Origin: Ideonella sp.
GTDB taxonomy: Bacteria; Pseudomonadota; Gammaproteobacteria; Burkholderiales; Burkholderiaceae_C
Direction: 5' to 3'
Assembly: GCA_016721465.1 (NCBI GenBank)
Contig: JADKIA010000018.1
Span: 1-46,552 of the forward strand
Length of the DNA stretch: 46,552 bases
Shown in pieces: positions 9,192 to 17,709 of the stretch (positions within the stretch are counted from its first letter, which is position 1; each line of letters begins with the position of its first letter). The translations under genes and the position numbers were made by a program. The notes beneath the pieces were generated by a model, which did not search any database, was not told where the DNA came from, and saw only the letters and a list, made by a program, of their open reading frames with translations.

Positions 9192-9947
9192 TCACGCCAC
9201 GTCGTTTCCAGTCGCCTTCCCTTGGGCGTGGCGCCGAGTGCGTGCGCGCTGGCTGCCAAGCAGCACCAGGGCCGCGGCCGCGAGGGCGGCGCTGGCCGGC
9301 TCGGGCACCGCCACGGCGCTCAGCCGCTGCACCCAGAAGCCGTCGCCGCTGGCGGGCATCGCGCCGCTGTACGACACGAAGAAGGACAGCCCGTCGACAT
9401 CGGCCCAGTTCACCGCGCGCCCGGTGCCGCTGTTGAGGTGGAACGAGGACAGTGGAATGTCCACGCTCTCGCGGAACAGGTCGGCAAGGTCGATGGTGAC
9501 GGCCGACGCGTCCGGGTTCTCGCCGGGCAGCGTCTCGGTGCTGGCGTAGACCACCAGTTTGATGGGCGTGGAATAGTACATGTCCAGTCGCAGCGAGGTC
9601 GCGCCGGACAGGTCCAGGTTCATTGCAGAGCGTGTGCCGTAGGCCCAGTTGAAGTCCAGCCGCTGGGCGCCGGAACTGAAGGCCCACAGGTCGCCGAAAC
9701 CGCTGAGCGAGGCCGTCGAAGTGCCCAGCGCCCCGGCGACGGGCACGAGCTGCAGGCGCCGGCTGCCGCCCGGTACCGGCGCGGCCACGGTGGTTTCCAG
9801 CCGGCTCTGCAGCGGCGGCCCGCTCACGTAGTAGACGTTGGGGGTGTCGTAGGCGCCGTCGAAGTCGTCGATCGTCAGCGGGTTCGCGAACACCGCCGTG
9901 GGCAGCGAAAGCGCCGCGGCGGCCAGGATGGGCCAGGATGAGTGCAT
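9192..9947 (-). CDS. PEP-CTERM sorting-domain protein
   Basis: The product has 251 residues. It starts with a signal peptide (MHSSWPILAAAALSLPTAVFA). The mature region is a beta-rich carbohydrate-binding-like fold (LTIDDFDGAYDTPNVYY..., SLRLDMYYSTPIKLVVYAS). The C terminus has the full PEP-CTERM signal: VPEPASAALAAAALVLLGSQ, that is PEP, a hydrophobic helix and an Arg-rich tail (RARTRRH). Such tails are processed by exosortase in Gram-negative bacteria that make extracellular polysaccharide; no exosortase lies in the window. ATG 9947 is chosen because the signal peptide starts there; the open frame runs 90 bases further upstream. The exact role is unknown. Confidence 0.85.
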   Translation of the reverse strand: MHSSWPILAAAALSLPTAVFANPLTIDDFDGAYDTPNVYYVSGPPLQSRLETTVAAPVPGGSRRLQLVPVAGALGTSTASLSGFGDLWAFSSGAQRLDFNWAYGTRSAMNLDLSGATSLRLDMYYSTPIKLVVYASTETLPGENPDASAVTIDLADLFRESVDIPLSSFHLNSGTGRAVNWADVDGLSFFVSYSGAMPASGDGFWVQRLSAVAVPEPASAALAAAALVLLGSQRARTRRHAQGKATGNDVA

Positions 9948-10071
9948 CGTCGTTCTCCGGTTGCGGGTGCCAGCCCCGCAGCGGTGAGCACGGGGTCTGT
10001 ACCAGCAGACACGGAATGCGGCGCCGCCGTCAGCCATTGGTGCGCCAGAGTTCCCCGCGATGGGGCTGCCG

Positions 10072-10881
10072 TCACAGCGACTTCCGCAGCACCAGGGTCA
10101 GGTCACCGTCGAGCGGCGCGCGGCGGCTTTCGGTGCGCAGCGGCCATTCGAAACGCAATTTGCGGCTGAGCACGACCTCGGTCTGGCCTTCCTTGAACGG
10201 CACGGTCAGGTGCCACCACTCCTTGGGCGAATTCAACCGGTGCACGACTTCGAACTGCAGCTCGACGCCGTCTTCGTTCATCTGGACGCCGTTCTTCACG
10301 AAGTCCGGCAAGCCCTTGTGGAAGTCGAAACGGACGTATTTGTCGCACGCGGCAAAGATGCGCGGCACCTCCCAGGTGACGGTCCCTTCGTGGTGGTCGA
10401 TTTGCAGGATTGACGCGCGCAGCTCGCCCGGTCGCGGCTTGGCCTTCGACGGACAGGTCCAGCGCATCGAGTCGCGCCGGTAGTTCTTGGGATGAAACAT
10501 CGGGCCATCGAACTCGCCGCTGTCGTCGATGTCCAGTTGCGCGGGTTGGCTGCGGTTGGCGACCCAGGTTTCATAGCGCTCGGTGTTGCGCGTGTCCCGC
10601 GTCCCGGCGATGCCGCCGCCGCGAAACACCCGGTCCAACACCACCGTGGCGCGCGCCACGCGGTCAACGTTCCAGTTTGCCTTGATGGTCCCGTCGTCGA
10701 ATCGCCCCTGGCCCTTTATCGTCAACGTCAGGTCGCCGGTCCATTGGCCGCCGGCCTGCGCCAGTGCGGATGCAGATGCCAAGGCAAGCAGAAAGGCCAA
10801 CAGCCCCTTCGTTCGACTCGGTGGGTGTCCATCGCGGGGCAGCAGAACATGTGCATGGTCGGTAATCGGCATGAGGTTCAT
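10072..10881 (-). CDS. Secreted hypothetical protein
   Basis: The product has about 269 residues and is not a family I can name. A hydrophobic signal segment (GLLAFLLALASASALAQA) lies about 25 residues from the ATG at 10881 (10872 is an alternative). The mature protein begins GGQWTGDLTLTIKGQGRFDDG and is rich in beta strands, with repeated polar/aromatic patterns such as RFDFHKGLPDFVKNGVQ and a C-terminal GDLTLVLRKSL. Two Cys occur in the mature part (TCPSK and AACDK), possibly a disulfide. A periplasmic or outer-membrane beta protein is likely. It sits 124 bp upstream of the PEP-CTERM gene on the same strand. Confidence 0.65.
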   Translation of the reverse strand: MNLMPITDHAHVLLPRDGHPPSRTKGLLAFLLALASASALAQAGGQWTGDLTLTIKGQGRFDDGTIKANWNVDRVARATVVLDRVFRGGGIAGTRDTRNTERYETWVANRSQPAQLDIDDSGEFDGPMFHPKNYRRDSMRWTCPSKAKPRPGELRASILQIDHHEGTVTWEVPRIFAACDKYVRFDFHKGLPDFVKNGVQMNEDGVELQFEVVHRLNSPKEWWHLTVPFKEGQTEVVLSRKLRFEWPLRTESRRAPLDGDLTLVLRKSL

Positions 10882-11165
10882 CCGGGGGCGTGATTTCGGT
10901 CCGTGCAATGGTCGCTCATCTTATCGAGTGCCAGGCCAATGGCATTGATCGACCCACAGCGTCATCCGCGATGCGCGCCACATCCCCAGCCGCGGTTCGG
11001 GGCCACCATGCCCCGGGCCCAGCTTCAGCCACCTTTCACGCAGAGTAGACCGGCCTGCGATTCGCCAAGGCCCAAGACCACTTCACAACCCAATCGCAAG
11101 CGTCCGGCTGGTCACTTGGGGCGACGCTGATCGGGTCGAGCGGGACGCAGTCCCGTGGAGCGTGA

Positions 11166-12497
11166 CTACGACGACACCTTCGGCAGGAACGGCAGGACCA
11201 GCGACCGCGCATCGACTTGCGCACCGAGGCGCGCCAGCAGCAGGAACGAGCCGACGAGCTTGCGATGCAGGAACAGCGTTTCGGGCGGCGGCGGCCGCAC
11301 CAGCCGTCGACGAATGGCCAGTTCGAAACCGAGCGCGCGCAGGCGCGTCGGCAGGTCCGAGGTGCCGAAGTCGTAGCGCCCGACATGTCGCAGCGGCTCG
11401 CACACGAGCAGGCAGATGTCGACCACGGCATCGATGCGCTCGGGGGGATCGTCCGTTGCCATGTAGCCGATGCGAATGGCCTCGCGCGCGACGGCGTTGC
11501 GATCGCCGTCGATCACGGCGCGGGTGAGGCGTGCGTAGGTCGCCACGAACTCGGCATCGAAGTGCCGGGTCGCGCCGAAATCGAGCAGCACCAGCCGCCC
11601 GCTCTTCGGCTGGTAGAGGTAGTTGGCGAAGTTCGGGTCGGTCTGCATGACGCGGAACTCGAACAGCTCGCGGAACAGCAGCCGTTCGAGCAGCGTACCG
11701 GCGGCATTGCGTCGGCCTTGGGGCATCGTCGCCAGCACATCCAGCGGCGCGGCCTCGACGAAGTCCATCGCCATGATCCGGGTCGTCGTCAGGTCGCGGT
11801 GCACGCGTGGCACGAGCAGCATGGGCTCGTCGGCCAACAGCGCTGCGAAATGCTCGAGAAAGCCGGCCTCGCTGAGGTAGTCGGCCTCCTGCAGCAGCTG
11901 TCGCTTGGCTTCGTCGGCGATGCCGTCGACGTCCAGGTCGACCGGCAGCAGGTTGAACAAGCGCAGCAGTGCCGCGACGTTGTCGACATCGCTGGCAATC
12001 GAGCGGGCCACACCGGGATACTGGATCTTCAGCGCGAGCTCGCGCCCATCCACTGCGGTCGCGCGGTGCACCTGCCCGATCGACGCGGCCGCGACCGGCT
12101 CGTAGTCGAACGCGGCGAAGCGGCGTTCCCAACCCGCGCCGTATTCGCGCCCCAGAACCCGGCGCAGTTGCTGCTGCGGCATGGGGACGGCCTGCGAGCG
12201 CAGCACGGCAAGCGCCTGCGCGAACTCCGGGGGCAGGATGTCCTCGCCCTGCATCGAGACCATCTGCCCGATCTTCATTGCCGCCCCGCGCAGCCGCGCG
12301 AGCCGCTCCGCGAGCCGCTTGGCATTGGGGGCGGACAACAGCGCGCCGCGAAAGTCCGGCGCCTGGCCGCGGGCCATGCGTTTGAGCCCCTGCGCGGCAG
12401 CGCCTGCGGCCAGCCCGCCCGCGGCCATGCCCATGCGGGCAAATCGGCCGAGGCGTGTCTGCGGTATCGGGGCGGGTGGCGGCTTGGGCGTTTTCAC
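11166..12497 (-). CDS. ABC1/UbiB-family atypical kinase
   Basis: The product has 443 residues. UbiB hallmarks appear in order: the KxGQ motif (AAMKIGQMVSMQ), the Ala-rich loop replacing the Gly-rich loop (VAAASIGQVHRA), the VAIK-type Lys (LALKIQYPG), an ExD-type segment (LLQEADYLSEAGFLEHF), the catalytic loop DPNFANYL and the metal-binding DFG (LVLLDFGATR). UbiB/Coq8 proteins are ATPases that support ubiquinone synthesis or lipid handling at membranes. This one has no C-terminal TM pair and is shorter than UbiB proper (about 545 residues), so it belongs to the broader ABC1 (AarF) group. The start is GTG 12497 without a strong ribosome site. No ubiquinone genes are adjacent. Confidence 0.88.
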   Translation of the reverse strand: MKTPKPPPAPIPQTRLGRFARMGMAAGGLAAGAAAQGLKRMARGQAPDFRGALLSAPNAKRLAERLARLRGAAMKIGQMVSMQGEDILPPEFAQALAVLRSQAVPMPQQQLRRVLGREYGAGWERRFAAFDYEPVAAASIGQVHRATAVDGRELALKIQYPGVARSIASDVDNVAALLRLFNLLPVDLDVDGIADEAKRQLLQEADYLSEAGFLEHFAALLADEPMLLVPRVHRDLTTTRIMAMDFVEAAPLDVLATMPQGRRNAAGTLLERLLFRELFEFRVMQTDPNFANYLYQPKSGRLVLLDFGATRHFDAEFVATYARLTRAVIDGDRNAVAREAIRIGYMATDDPPERIDAVVDICLLVCEPLRHVGRYDFGTSDLPTRLRALGFELAIRRRLVRPPPPETLFLHRKLVGSFLLLARLGAQVDARSLVLPFLPKVSS

Positions 12498-12980
12498 CGG
12501 GGTGGGAGTTCCGCCAACGAGCCGGGCGGGTGGAGCGGAAGGTCGAGAAGGCGTGCCAAGACGGCCTATACCATCTGGGGCTGTCGCCGCAGCATCTCAT
12601 GCGCGGCCGACTGCAGGGATGCTACGCGCTTGCGTCCACCGGTGCCCATCGCGCTGTCGCGGTTGAGTGCCCGCCTGGCGGGACTGAATCGCGCGATTTG
12701 GCGTGCGACATCGAGTCGTCCACGGCGGTCAAGAGGCGAAGACACGGCGGCCAGTGATCGTGCCATTGCAGTGCTGCAGTGCTCGAACAGCGGCCGTGCG
12801 CCGCTGATTTGCCATTTGGGCCGGTTCGACGGCAGGTGCTGTTCGGCCAGGAGCGACCAGCGCGTTCGGGTGCGATTGGAGAACGCACCGGTTGGGCGCG
12901 GCCCACCCCAAGGATCGCGAAAGGGCCCAGTGAACGAGCTATCCTCATCCGTTCAAGTAGCCCTTCAGTTCGGAGACGCC
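12498..12980. other. 483-bp divergent intergenic region carrying a repeat
   Basis: It lies between the start of the minus-strand ABC1 kinase and the start of the plus-strand TPR lipoprotein, so it must hold both promoters. Its middle (12637-12850) is a copy of a dispersed repeat also seen at 15599-15815. The right part has an inverted repeat GCGTTC/GAACGC (about 12861-12885). CGGAGAC just before ATG 12981 is a plausible ribosome site. No convincing gene was seen. Confidence 0.6.
12637..12850. repeat. Long intergenic repeat, copy 1 (about 200 bp)
   Basis: Aligned by eye with 15599-15815. Over the first 90 bases identity is roughly 70 percent with few or no gaps (shared blocks TGCCCATCGCGC, GCGGTTGA, ATCGCGCGA); weaker similarity continues for about another 110 bases (GACGCGAAGGCAC-like, CATTG/CATCG, GCCGCTGA). 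Neither copy carries a conserved reading frame. Both lie in gaps beside unrelated genes. Confidence 0.7.
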
Positions 12981-14681
12981 ATGCCCGTGCCCAATCTGAG
13001 ATCGCTGTGCAGCCTTGCCGTCACCTCGGCGTTGCTCGTGGCCTGTGCCTCGCTGGACGACAAGTCGCCGGCCACCTCGATCACGCCCATGCCAGGGCTC
13101 GGCGCTTCGACCTTCAAGGTGACGGCGCGTGATGAGCAGGCGCGTGCATGGTTTGCCCAGGGTCTGCAGCTCGCCTACGCCTTCGAGCACCGCGAGGCCG
13201 CGCGCGTGTTCCGCGCCGCGCTGGCACGCGATCCCACGTGCGCCATGTGCGCCTGGGGCGTGGCTTACTCGCTCGGACCCAACATCAACAACAGCGAGCG
13301 CGGGCCGGTGCGCGACATCCGCGACTACATCGGGCGCGCGCAGCAGGCGGCCGCTGCGGCCTCGCCGATGGAGCGCGCACTCATCGGCGCGATGGCCGTG
13401 CGCTATGGCCGCGCCGACGAGCGCGCCCAGCAAACCTACGAGGCGTTGGGCAGCGCCATGTGCAGCACGCGCAAGGCCGAACGCAAGCTCGACCCGCAGG
13501 AGTACGCCTACGCCGCCGCGATGGCCGACGTGCTGCGGCAGTTTCCCGACGACCCCGACGTCGTCACGCTGTATGCCGACGCCGTGATGAGCACGCTGCC
13601 GTGGGACTGGTGGGACCCCAAGACCGGCCAGGCCAACGGCAGCGTCGGCGAGGTGGTCGAGCGCGTGGCGGCCGTCACGCGCAAATACCCGCAGCACACC
13701 GGCGCCCTGCATTTCTACGTGCACGTGGCCGAGCACTCGCCCGACCCGCGGCAGGCCGAGACCGCGGCCGACACGCTCGGCACCGCGGCGCCCGAGTCGC
13801 CTCACCTGGTGCACATGGGCAGCCACATCTACAAGAACATCGGCCGCTTCGACGACGGCAGCCGCGCCAACGAGCAGGCGCTCGAGGTGCAGAAGCGCTT
13901 CGACGCGGTGCTCCAGGCGCAGGGTGTGCGGGCCAGCGGCCGCTGGGACGCGCACCATCTGCACTTCCTTTGGTACGCGGCACTGATGGAAGGGCGCACC
14001 GGGCTCTCGCTGCAGACGGCGCGCGAGTTCGCGCGGCGCTTCGGCAACCAGGGCGATGGCGACGGCGAGTACGCGCAGCTGCTGCCCCTGGCCACGCTGG
14101 TGCGCCTGCAGCGATGGGACGACGTGCTCGCGGAGCCCGCGCCGCGGCCAGGCCTGGGCCTGTCCGAGGGCTTCAGCGCCTATGCGCGTGGCATGGCCTA
14201 CCTGCACACCGGCAGGATCGCGCTGGCCAAGGCCGAACTCGCCAGCGTGCAGCGCCTGCGCGCGCAGCCCACGCTTCAGCGCGCCAGGATCTACGACGAG
14301 GACACGCCGACCAAGCTGATGGCGCTGGCACACGACACGCTGGCCGGCACGATCGCACGCACCGAGCGGCGGCACGACGACGCGGCTGCCTCCCTGCGCA
14401 AGGCCGCCGACGTCGACGACGAGCTCGGCACCGACCCGCCGCTGTTCGGCGGCGGCACGCGCCTGGCACTGGCCGGCGCCCTGCTCGATGCGGGCAAGGT
14501 CGACGAAGCCAGCAAGGAGATCACCGAGGCCCTGCGCCTGAACGGCCCCAGCGCCTGGGCCTACCAGGGCCTGGCCCAGGTGGCCGAGCTGCGCGGCGCG
14601 CCCGAAGAAGGCCGACGCCAAGCGCAGCAGGCGCGTGCGGCGTGGAAGAACGCGGAGGGAGCGCCGCTGCCTCGCCTCTAG
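12981..14681 (+). CDS. TPR-repeat lipoprotein
   Basis: The product has 566 residues. A lipoprotein signal ends in SALLVACASL (lipobox LVAC, lipidated Cys near residue 20), so it is anchored in the inner or outer membrane facing the periplasm. TPR-like helical pairs run through the protein: ARAWFAQGLQLAYAFEHREAARVFRAAL near residue 55, the YPQHTGALHFYVHVAEHSPDP region, HMGSHIYKNIGRFDDGSRAN, and FSAYARGMAYLHTGRIALAKAEL. The two blocks around 'HFYVHVAEHS' and 'HMPSHIY'-like sequence are typical of a large TPR family of unknown function. ATG 12981 has CGGAG upstream. It stands alone on its strand, with a repeat starting 38 bp after its stop. Confidence 0.85.
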   Translation: MPVPNLRSLCSLAVTSALLVACASLDDKSPATSITPMPGLGASTFKVTARDEQARAWFAQGLQLAYAFEHREAARVFRAALARDPTCAMCAWGVAYSLGPNINNSERGPVRDIRDYIGRAQQAAAAASPMERALIGAMAVRYGRADERAQQTYEALGSAMCSTRKAERKLDPQEYAYAAAMADVLRQFPDDPDVVTLYADAVMSTLPWDWWDPKTGQANGSVGEVVERVAAVTRKYPQHTGALHFYVHVAEHSPDPRQAETAADTLGTAAPESPHLVHMGSHIYKNIGRFDDGSRANEQALEVQKRFDAVLQAQGVRASGRWDAHHLHFLWYAALMEGRTGLSLQTAREFARRFGNQGDGDGEYAQLLPLATLVRLQRWDDVLAEPAPRPGLGLSEGFSAYARGMAYLHTGRIALAKAELASVQRLRAQPTLQRARIYDEDTPTKLMALAHDTLAGTIARTERRHDDAAASLRKAADVDDELGTDPPLFGGGTRLALAGALLDAGKVDEASKEITEALRLNGPSAWAYQGLAQVAELRGAPEEGRRQAQQARAAWKNAEGAPLPRL

Positions 14682-14718
14682 CGCCGCAGCGAACTGTGCG
14701 GCTCGTCGTGCAGAAGGC

Positions 14719-14788
14719 GCGATGAGCCGTGACCGCCCATCGCACCAGGTCGTCGACAGCTGCCGTCCGTTGGGCGCGGTGCGGGCAC
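14719..14788. repeat. 70-bp dispersed repeat, copy A
   Basis: Matches 29946-30014 at about 80 percent by eye (longest identical block GTCGTCGACAGC, plus TTGGGCGCGGTGC). It contains GTTGGGC near its right part and GCACC...GGTGC in inverted orientation. It sits just after the TPR lipoprotein gene. The other copy sits just beyond the 3' end of a GNAT gene, so both are at gene ends. Confidence 0.75.
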
Positions 14789-14918
14789 CTCCGGGAACTT
14801 CACCAGCAGCAGGTCGGCAGCCTCGTGGCTGAGCCCGTTGTCACGGCTGTCTGAACCCCCTGTGCTGTGGTGCCGGTTGCTGCCCCGGCGGCATCGGCCG
14901 CGGCACCCGTCGAGTACG

Positions 14919-15239
14919 TCAACGGTAGTCGTGTTCGTGCTGATCCCTCGCGGCAAGCAACACGACATCAACGTCGCGAATCGCGAACAGAACGATGCAC
15001 CCGCCATGACCGAAGGGGATGATCAGCTCGCGAAACGCCCTGTGTTCTTCAGATCGACGACAGGTGTGCGGCGCAAACGAGAGGATCCCCATCGCGCGCT
15101 CGACCGCGTCGCGGAATCGAAACAGGCACCTGTCGTCCGGCGCATGGCTTGCCACCTCACGCCGAATGATGTGTTCTACGAAGCGCTCGATGTCCTGCTG
15201 GAACGTGACGGTCGGAACAATCCGATACCGCTCGCTCAA
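14919..15239 (-). CDS. RelE/ParE-type toxin
   Basis: The product has 106 residues with the ParE/RelE pattern: an N-terminal strand (SERYRIVPTVTFQQDIERFVEHI), two helices, then the beta sheet RAFRELIIPFGHGGCIVLFAIRDVDVVLLAARDQHEHDY. The end motif 'VvllairhqrE..Y' is characteristic of ParE-like toxins acting on gyrase or, in the RelE branch, on mRNA. The start is TTG at 15239, overlapping the antitoxin stop (TTGA), so translation is coupled. The gene order antitoxin-toxin is the standard one. Confidence 0.85.
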   Translation of the reverse strand: MSERYRIVPTVTFQQDIERFVEHIIRREVASHAPDDRCLFRFRDAVERAMGILSFAPHTCRRSEEHRAFRELIIPFGHGGCIVLFAIRDVDVVLLAARDQHEHDYR

Positions 15240-15544
15240 CCGGCGGCTCGCTTGTGCTTGGCCACCACCGCCTCGCGGATGCGCTGCTGTGCATCCTTGG
15301 CACGCTGCTCCATGCCCGCCAGGAAATCCTCAGCCGTCATCAGGCCCGCGCCCTTTTCAGCGCTGCGCAGCGCCTTCTTCGCGCGCGCGATCGCGGCATT
15401 CTGCTCGGCGCGGAACTGGGCCTCGCGGCACACGGCGTTCTCAATGAACTGCGTCAAAGACTCGCCATCTCGCAGCACAGCCTTGAGACTGGCCTTCGTC
15501 TCGGGCGCAACGCGGATCGGCGGCAAAGTGGCAGAGCGAGTCAT
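15236..15544 (-). CDS. Antitoxin of a ParDE-like pair (YlcI/YnfO-type)
   Basis: The product has 102 residues and starts MTRSATLPPIRVAPETKASLKAVL, a ribbon-helix-helix-like DNA-binding start with the 'LPpvRV.pe...l...L.eGEtls.Fie.av' pattern (GESLTQFIENAVCREA). A long charged helix follows (EQNAAIARAKKALRSAEKGAG), which would wrap the toxin. TGA at 15236-15238 overlaps the toxin start. The pair is likely self-repressed through the RHH domain. ATG 15544 is preferred to earlier codons because the RHH motif begins there. Confidence 0.82.
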   Translation of the reverse strand: MTRSATLPPIRVAPETKASLKAVLRDGESLTQFIENAVCREAQFRAEQNAAIARAKKALRSAEKGAGLMTAEDFLAGMEQRAKDAQQRIREAVVAKHKRAAG

Positions 15545-15917
15545 CGAATCAATGTATAGCATTTGAAATACATCTGCAAGCCGTGCTGCGCGCTGGCGAG
15601 CACCGCTGCCCATCGCGCCGCAGCGGTTGAATGATGGGCATTGCGGGCTGCATCGCGCGACTTTGTGTGCCGCATCGGGTCGCCCACCACCGAAAAGACG
15701 CGAAGGCACAACGGCCGGTCCTCCTGCCATCGCAGCCCATCGGTGCTTGAGTGTCGGCCATGCGCTGCTGAGCCGCCGTTCGGATCCGTCCGATGGCCGG
15801 CTCTGGACGGCCATCAAGAGCCGCTGACCTTAGGCGGCTTTCCGGTCACCTGAATCGCCTTCGCGCCGCCACAAGGTCTGCTCCGACCAGTGGGTCAGCG
15901 CTCCAACGGGCTGGAGT
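15545..15917. other. 373-bp gap holding the second long repeat and a hairpin
   Basis: It lies between the antitoxin start and the end of trxB (both minus). Contents: the long repeat (15599-15815), a CGGATCCG palindrome at 15781-15788, and a hairpin AGCCGC (15819-15824) / GCGGCT (15834-15839) with a short TTT tail region on the plus side. On the minus strand the hairpin could weakly terminate trxB transcripts. The antitoxin promoter should be at the left end (AT-rich bases 15545-15575). Confidence 0.55.
15599..15815. repeat. Long intergenic repeat, copy 2 (about 200 bp)
   Basis: Partner of 12637-12850 in the same orientation. It opens with an imperfect fold, ACCGCTG (15602-15608) and CAGCGGT (15621-15627). 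It does not share an open frame with copy 1. Its role is unknown. Confidence 0.7.
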
Positions 15918-16862
15918 TCAGGTGCCCAGGAATCGCTGGGCGTCCAGTGCCGCCATGCAGCCAGATCCAGCGCTGGTGATAGCCTGGCGATAGACATGGT
16001 CCTGCACATCGCCGGCGGCAAACACGCCTTCGACGCTGCTCATGGTCGCCAGGCCCTCATGGCCACCGCGAGTGATGAGGTAGCCGTCCTGCATGGCCAA
16101 CTGGCCCTGGAAAAGGCTGGTGTTGGGCAGATGGCCGATGGCGATGAAACAGCCTTGGAGATCAAGCTGCTGTGTCTGCCCACCGCTGCCCTTCATGCGC
16201 ACGCCCGTGACGCCTCGGGCATCACCCAGCACCTCGTCGAGCTGTTGGAACAGATGCAGTTGGATCTTGCCCTCCGCCACACGGGCGTGCAGCTTGTTCA
16301 CCATGATGGGCTCGGCACGGAAACTGTCGCGGCGGTGAATCAGGTGCACTTTGCGCGCAATGTTGGAGAGATAGAGCGCCTCTTCCACCGCGGTGTTGCC
16401 ACCGCCCACCACGCAAACATCCTGGCCCTTGTAGAAAAAGCCGTCGCAGGTGGCGCAGGCGCTCACACCACGCCCCATGAAGGCGGCCTCAGAGGGCAGT
16501 CCCAGGTACTTGGCACTGGCACCGGTGGCGATGATGAGGGCGTCGCAGCGGTACTCTGCCTCTTCACCGCGCAGCACAAACGGTCTTTGTGACAGGTCCA
16601 CCTGCTCGATCAAGTCATGTACCAGCTGCGTCTCGAAACGCTCTGCATGCTGCTGAAAACGCGCCATCAACGCAGGCCCCTGCACGCCCATCACGTCGGC
16701 CGGCCAGTTGTCGACATCGGTGGTGGTCATGAGCTGGCCTCCGGGCGCGGGCCCGGTGATCAGCACAGGTTTCAGGTTGGCTCGTGCGGCGTATAGCGCT
16801 GCGGTGTAGCCGGCCGGGCCGGAGCCCAGAATCAGCAGGCGGCTGCGTATCACGTCAGTCAT
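15918..16862 (-). CDS. trxB: Thioredoxin-disulfide reductase
   Basis: The product has 314 residues, the normal TrxB length. The FAD-binding GSGPAGYTAALYAARA is at the N terminus, the redox-active CATC at Cys136/Cys139 and the NADPH-binding GGGNTAVEEA just after. The second FAD motif is GVFAAGDVQDHVYRQAITSAG near the C terminus. It transfers electrons from NADPH to thioredoxin in the cytosol. It is the last gene of a long minus-strand run and starts 16 bp after the racemase stop, so it is probably co-transcribed. A thioredoxin gene lies upstream in the same run. It may be the main TrxB of the cell or a dedicated copy; the window cannot tell. Confidence 0.96.
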   Translation of the reverse strand: MTDVIRSRLLILGSGPAGYTAALYAARANLKPVLITGPAPGGQLMTTTDVDNWPADVMGVQGPALMARFQQHAERFETQLVHDLIEQVDLSQRPFVLRGEEAEYRCDALIIATGASAKYLGLPSEAAFMGRGVSACATCDGFFYKGQDVCVVGGGNTAVEEALYLSNIARKVHLIHRRDSFRAEPIMVNKLHARVAEGKIQLHLFQQLDEVLGDARGVTGVRMKGSGGQTQQLDLQGCFIAIGHLPNTSLFQGQLAMQDGYLITRGGHEGLATMSSVEGVFAAGDVQDHVYRQAITSAGSGCMAALDAQRFLGT

Positions 16863-16878
16863 GCAGGGCTTCCTGGTG

Positions 16879-17595
16879 TCAGGCCGCCAGGGCAGCCCGG
16901 GGAACGTCTTTCAAGGCGAAGTCCACTGCGGCCAGGGCATGCAACTCGGTGGTGTCGAACAGCGGTACATCCACATCGCTTTGCCGCAAGCTCAGGGGCA
17001 GTTCCGTGCAACCCAGCACCGCGCCTTGGGCACCTCGGGCACAGGCATGGGCAATGATGTCTTGCAGGCTCTGGCGCGAAGCGGCCGTGATCTGCCCTTT
17101 GCACAGCTCTTCAAAGATGATGCGATGGACCTCGGCCCGGTGGTCTTCGGGCGGCACGATGCACTCAATGCCCTTGGCTGCCAGATGCTCGACGTAGAAG
17201 GGCTGCTCCATGGTGTAGAGCGTGCCCAGCAGCGCCACCTTGGTGCAGCCCGCTGCGCTGATGGCGGCTGCGGTGACATCGGCAATATGCAGCAACGGCA
17301 CGTCCACGGCTGCTTGCACCTCGGGCGCTACCCGGTGCATGGTGTTGGTGCCGATCAGCAGGCAATCGGCGCCGGCCGCCACCAGACCGCGCCCAGCCTC
17401 GGCCAGCATGGCGGCGAGTGCTTCCCATTCGCCGGCCTTCTGGCCACGCACCACCGCCTCAAAGTCCATGCTGTGCAGCAGCACCTTGCCGGAATGCAGA
17501 CCGCCCAGGCGGCGTCCGATTTCGCGATTGATTGTCTGGTAATACAACAGGGTCGATTCCCAGCTCATGCCACCAATCAGGCCAATGGTCTTCAT
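16879..17595 (-). CDS. Aspartate/glutamate racemase family protein (YgeA-like)
   Basis: The product has 238 residues. It begins KTIGLIGGMSWESTLLYYQ, the standard start of the Asp/Glu racemase family. The two catalytic positions are Thr83 in GTNTMHRV and Cys196 in LGCTELPL. Most family members have two Cys; E. coli YgeA is known to have Thr and Cys at these places and is an L-favouring broad or acidic amino acid racemase. The ATG at 17595 has GGAGA at good spacing; a TTG one codon earlier is ignored. It acts in the cytosol without cofactor. It lies between a peptidase gene and trxB on the same strand. Confidence 0.9.
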   Translation of the reverse strand: MKTIGLIGGMSWESTLLYYQTINREIGRRLGGLHSGKVLLHSMDFEAVVRGQKAGEWEALAAMLAEAGRGLVAAGADCLLIGTNTMHRVAPEVQAAVDVPLLHIADVTAAAISAAGCTKVALLGTLYTMEQPFYVEHLAAKGIECIVPPEDHRAEVHRIIFEELCKGQITAASRQSLQDIIAHACARGAQGAVLGCTELPLSLRQSDVDVPLFDTTELHALAAVDFALKDVPRAALAA

Positions 17596-17709
17596 CAAAA
17601 TCTCCGTCTATGGAATGCACAAAGGCTCGAGTCAGGTGCGTGGAACGGGTTTGCAGAAATGACGCCCGAGGTGCCTTGACCGTCAACCCATTGCGCACGA
17701 ACCGCCAAA

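Noticed and set aside
11217..14681. Very long forward open frame (over 1100 codons) across the ABC1 kinase region
   Set aside because: Its first half is the antisense of the kinase gene; only the last part, from ATG 12981, is the TPR lipoprotein. High GC makes such antisense frames common.
14719..14788. Integron attC site with gene cassettes (GTTGGGC core)
   Set aside because: The left mate site reads GCCCATC rather than RYYYAAC, the second copy lacks GTT, no integrase is present and cassette borders are not regular.
15819..15839. Riboswitch or strong terminator near trxB
   Set aside because: Only a six-base stem with a weak T tail; no riboswitch consensus is visible.
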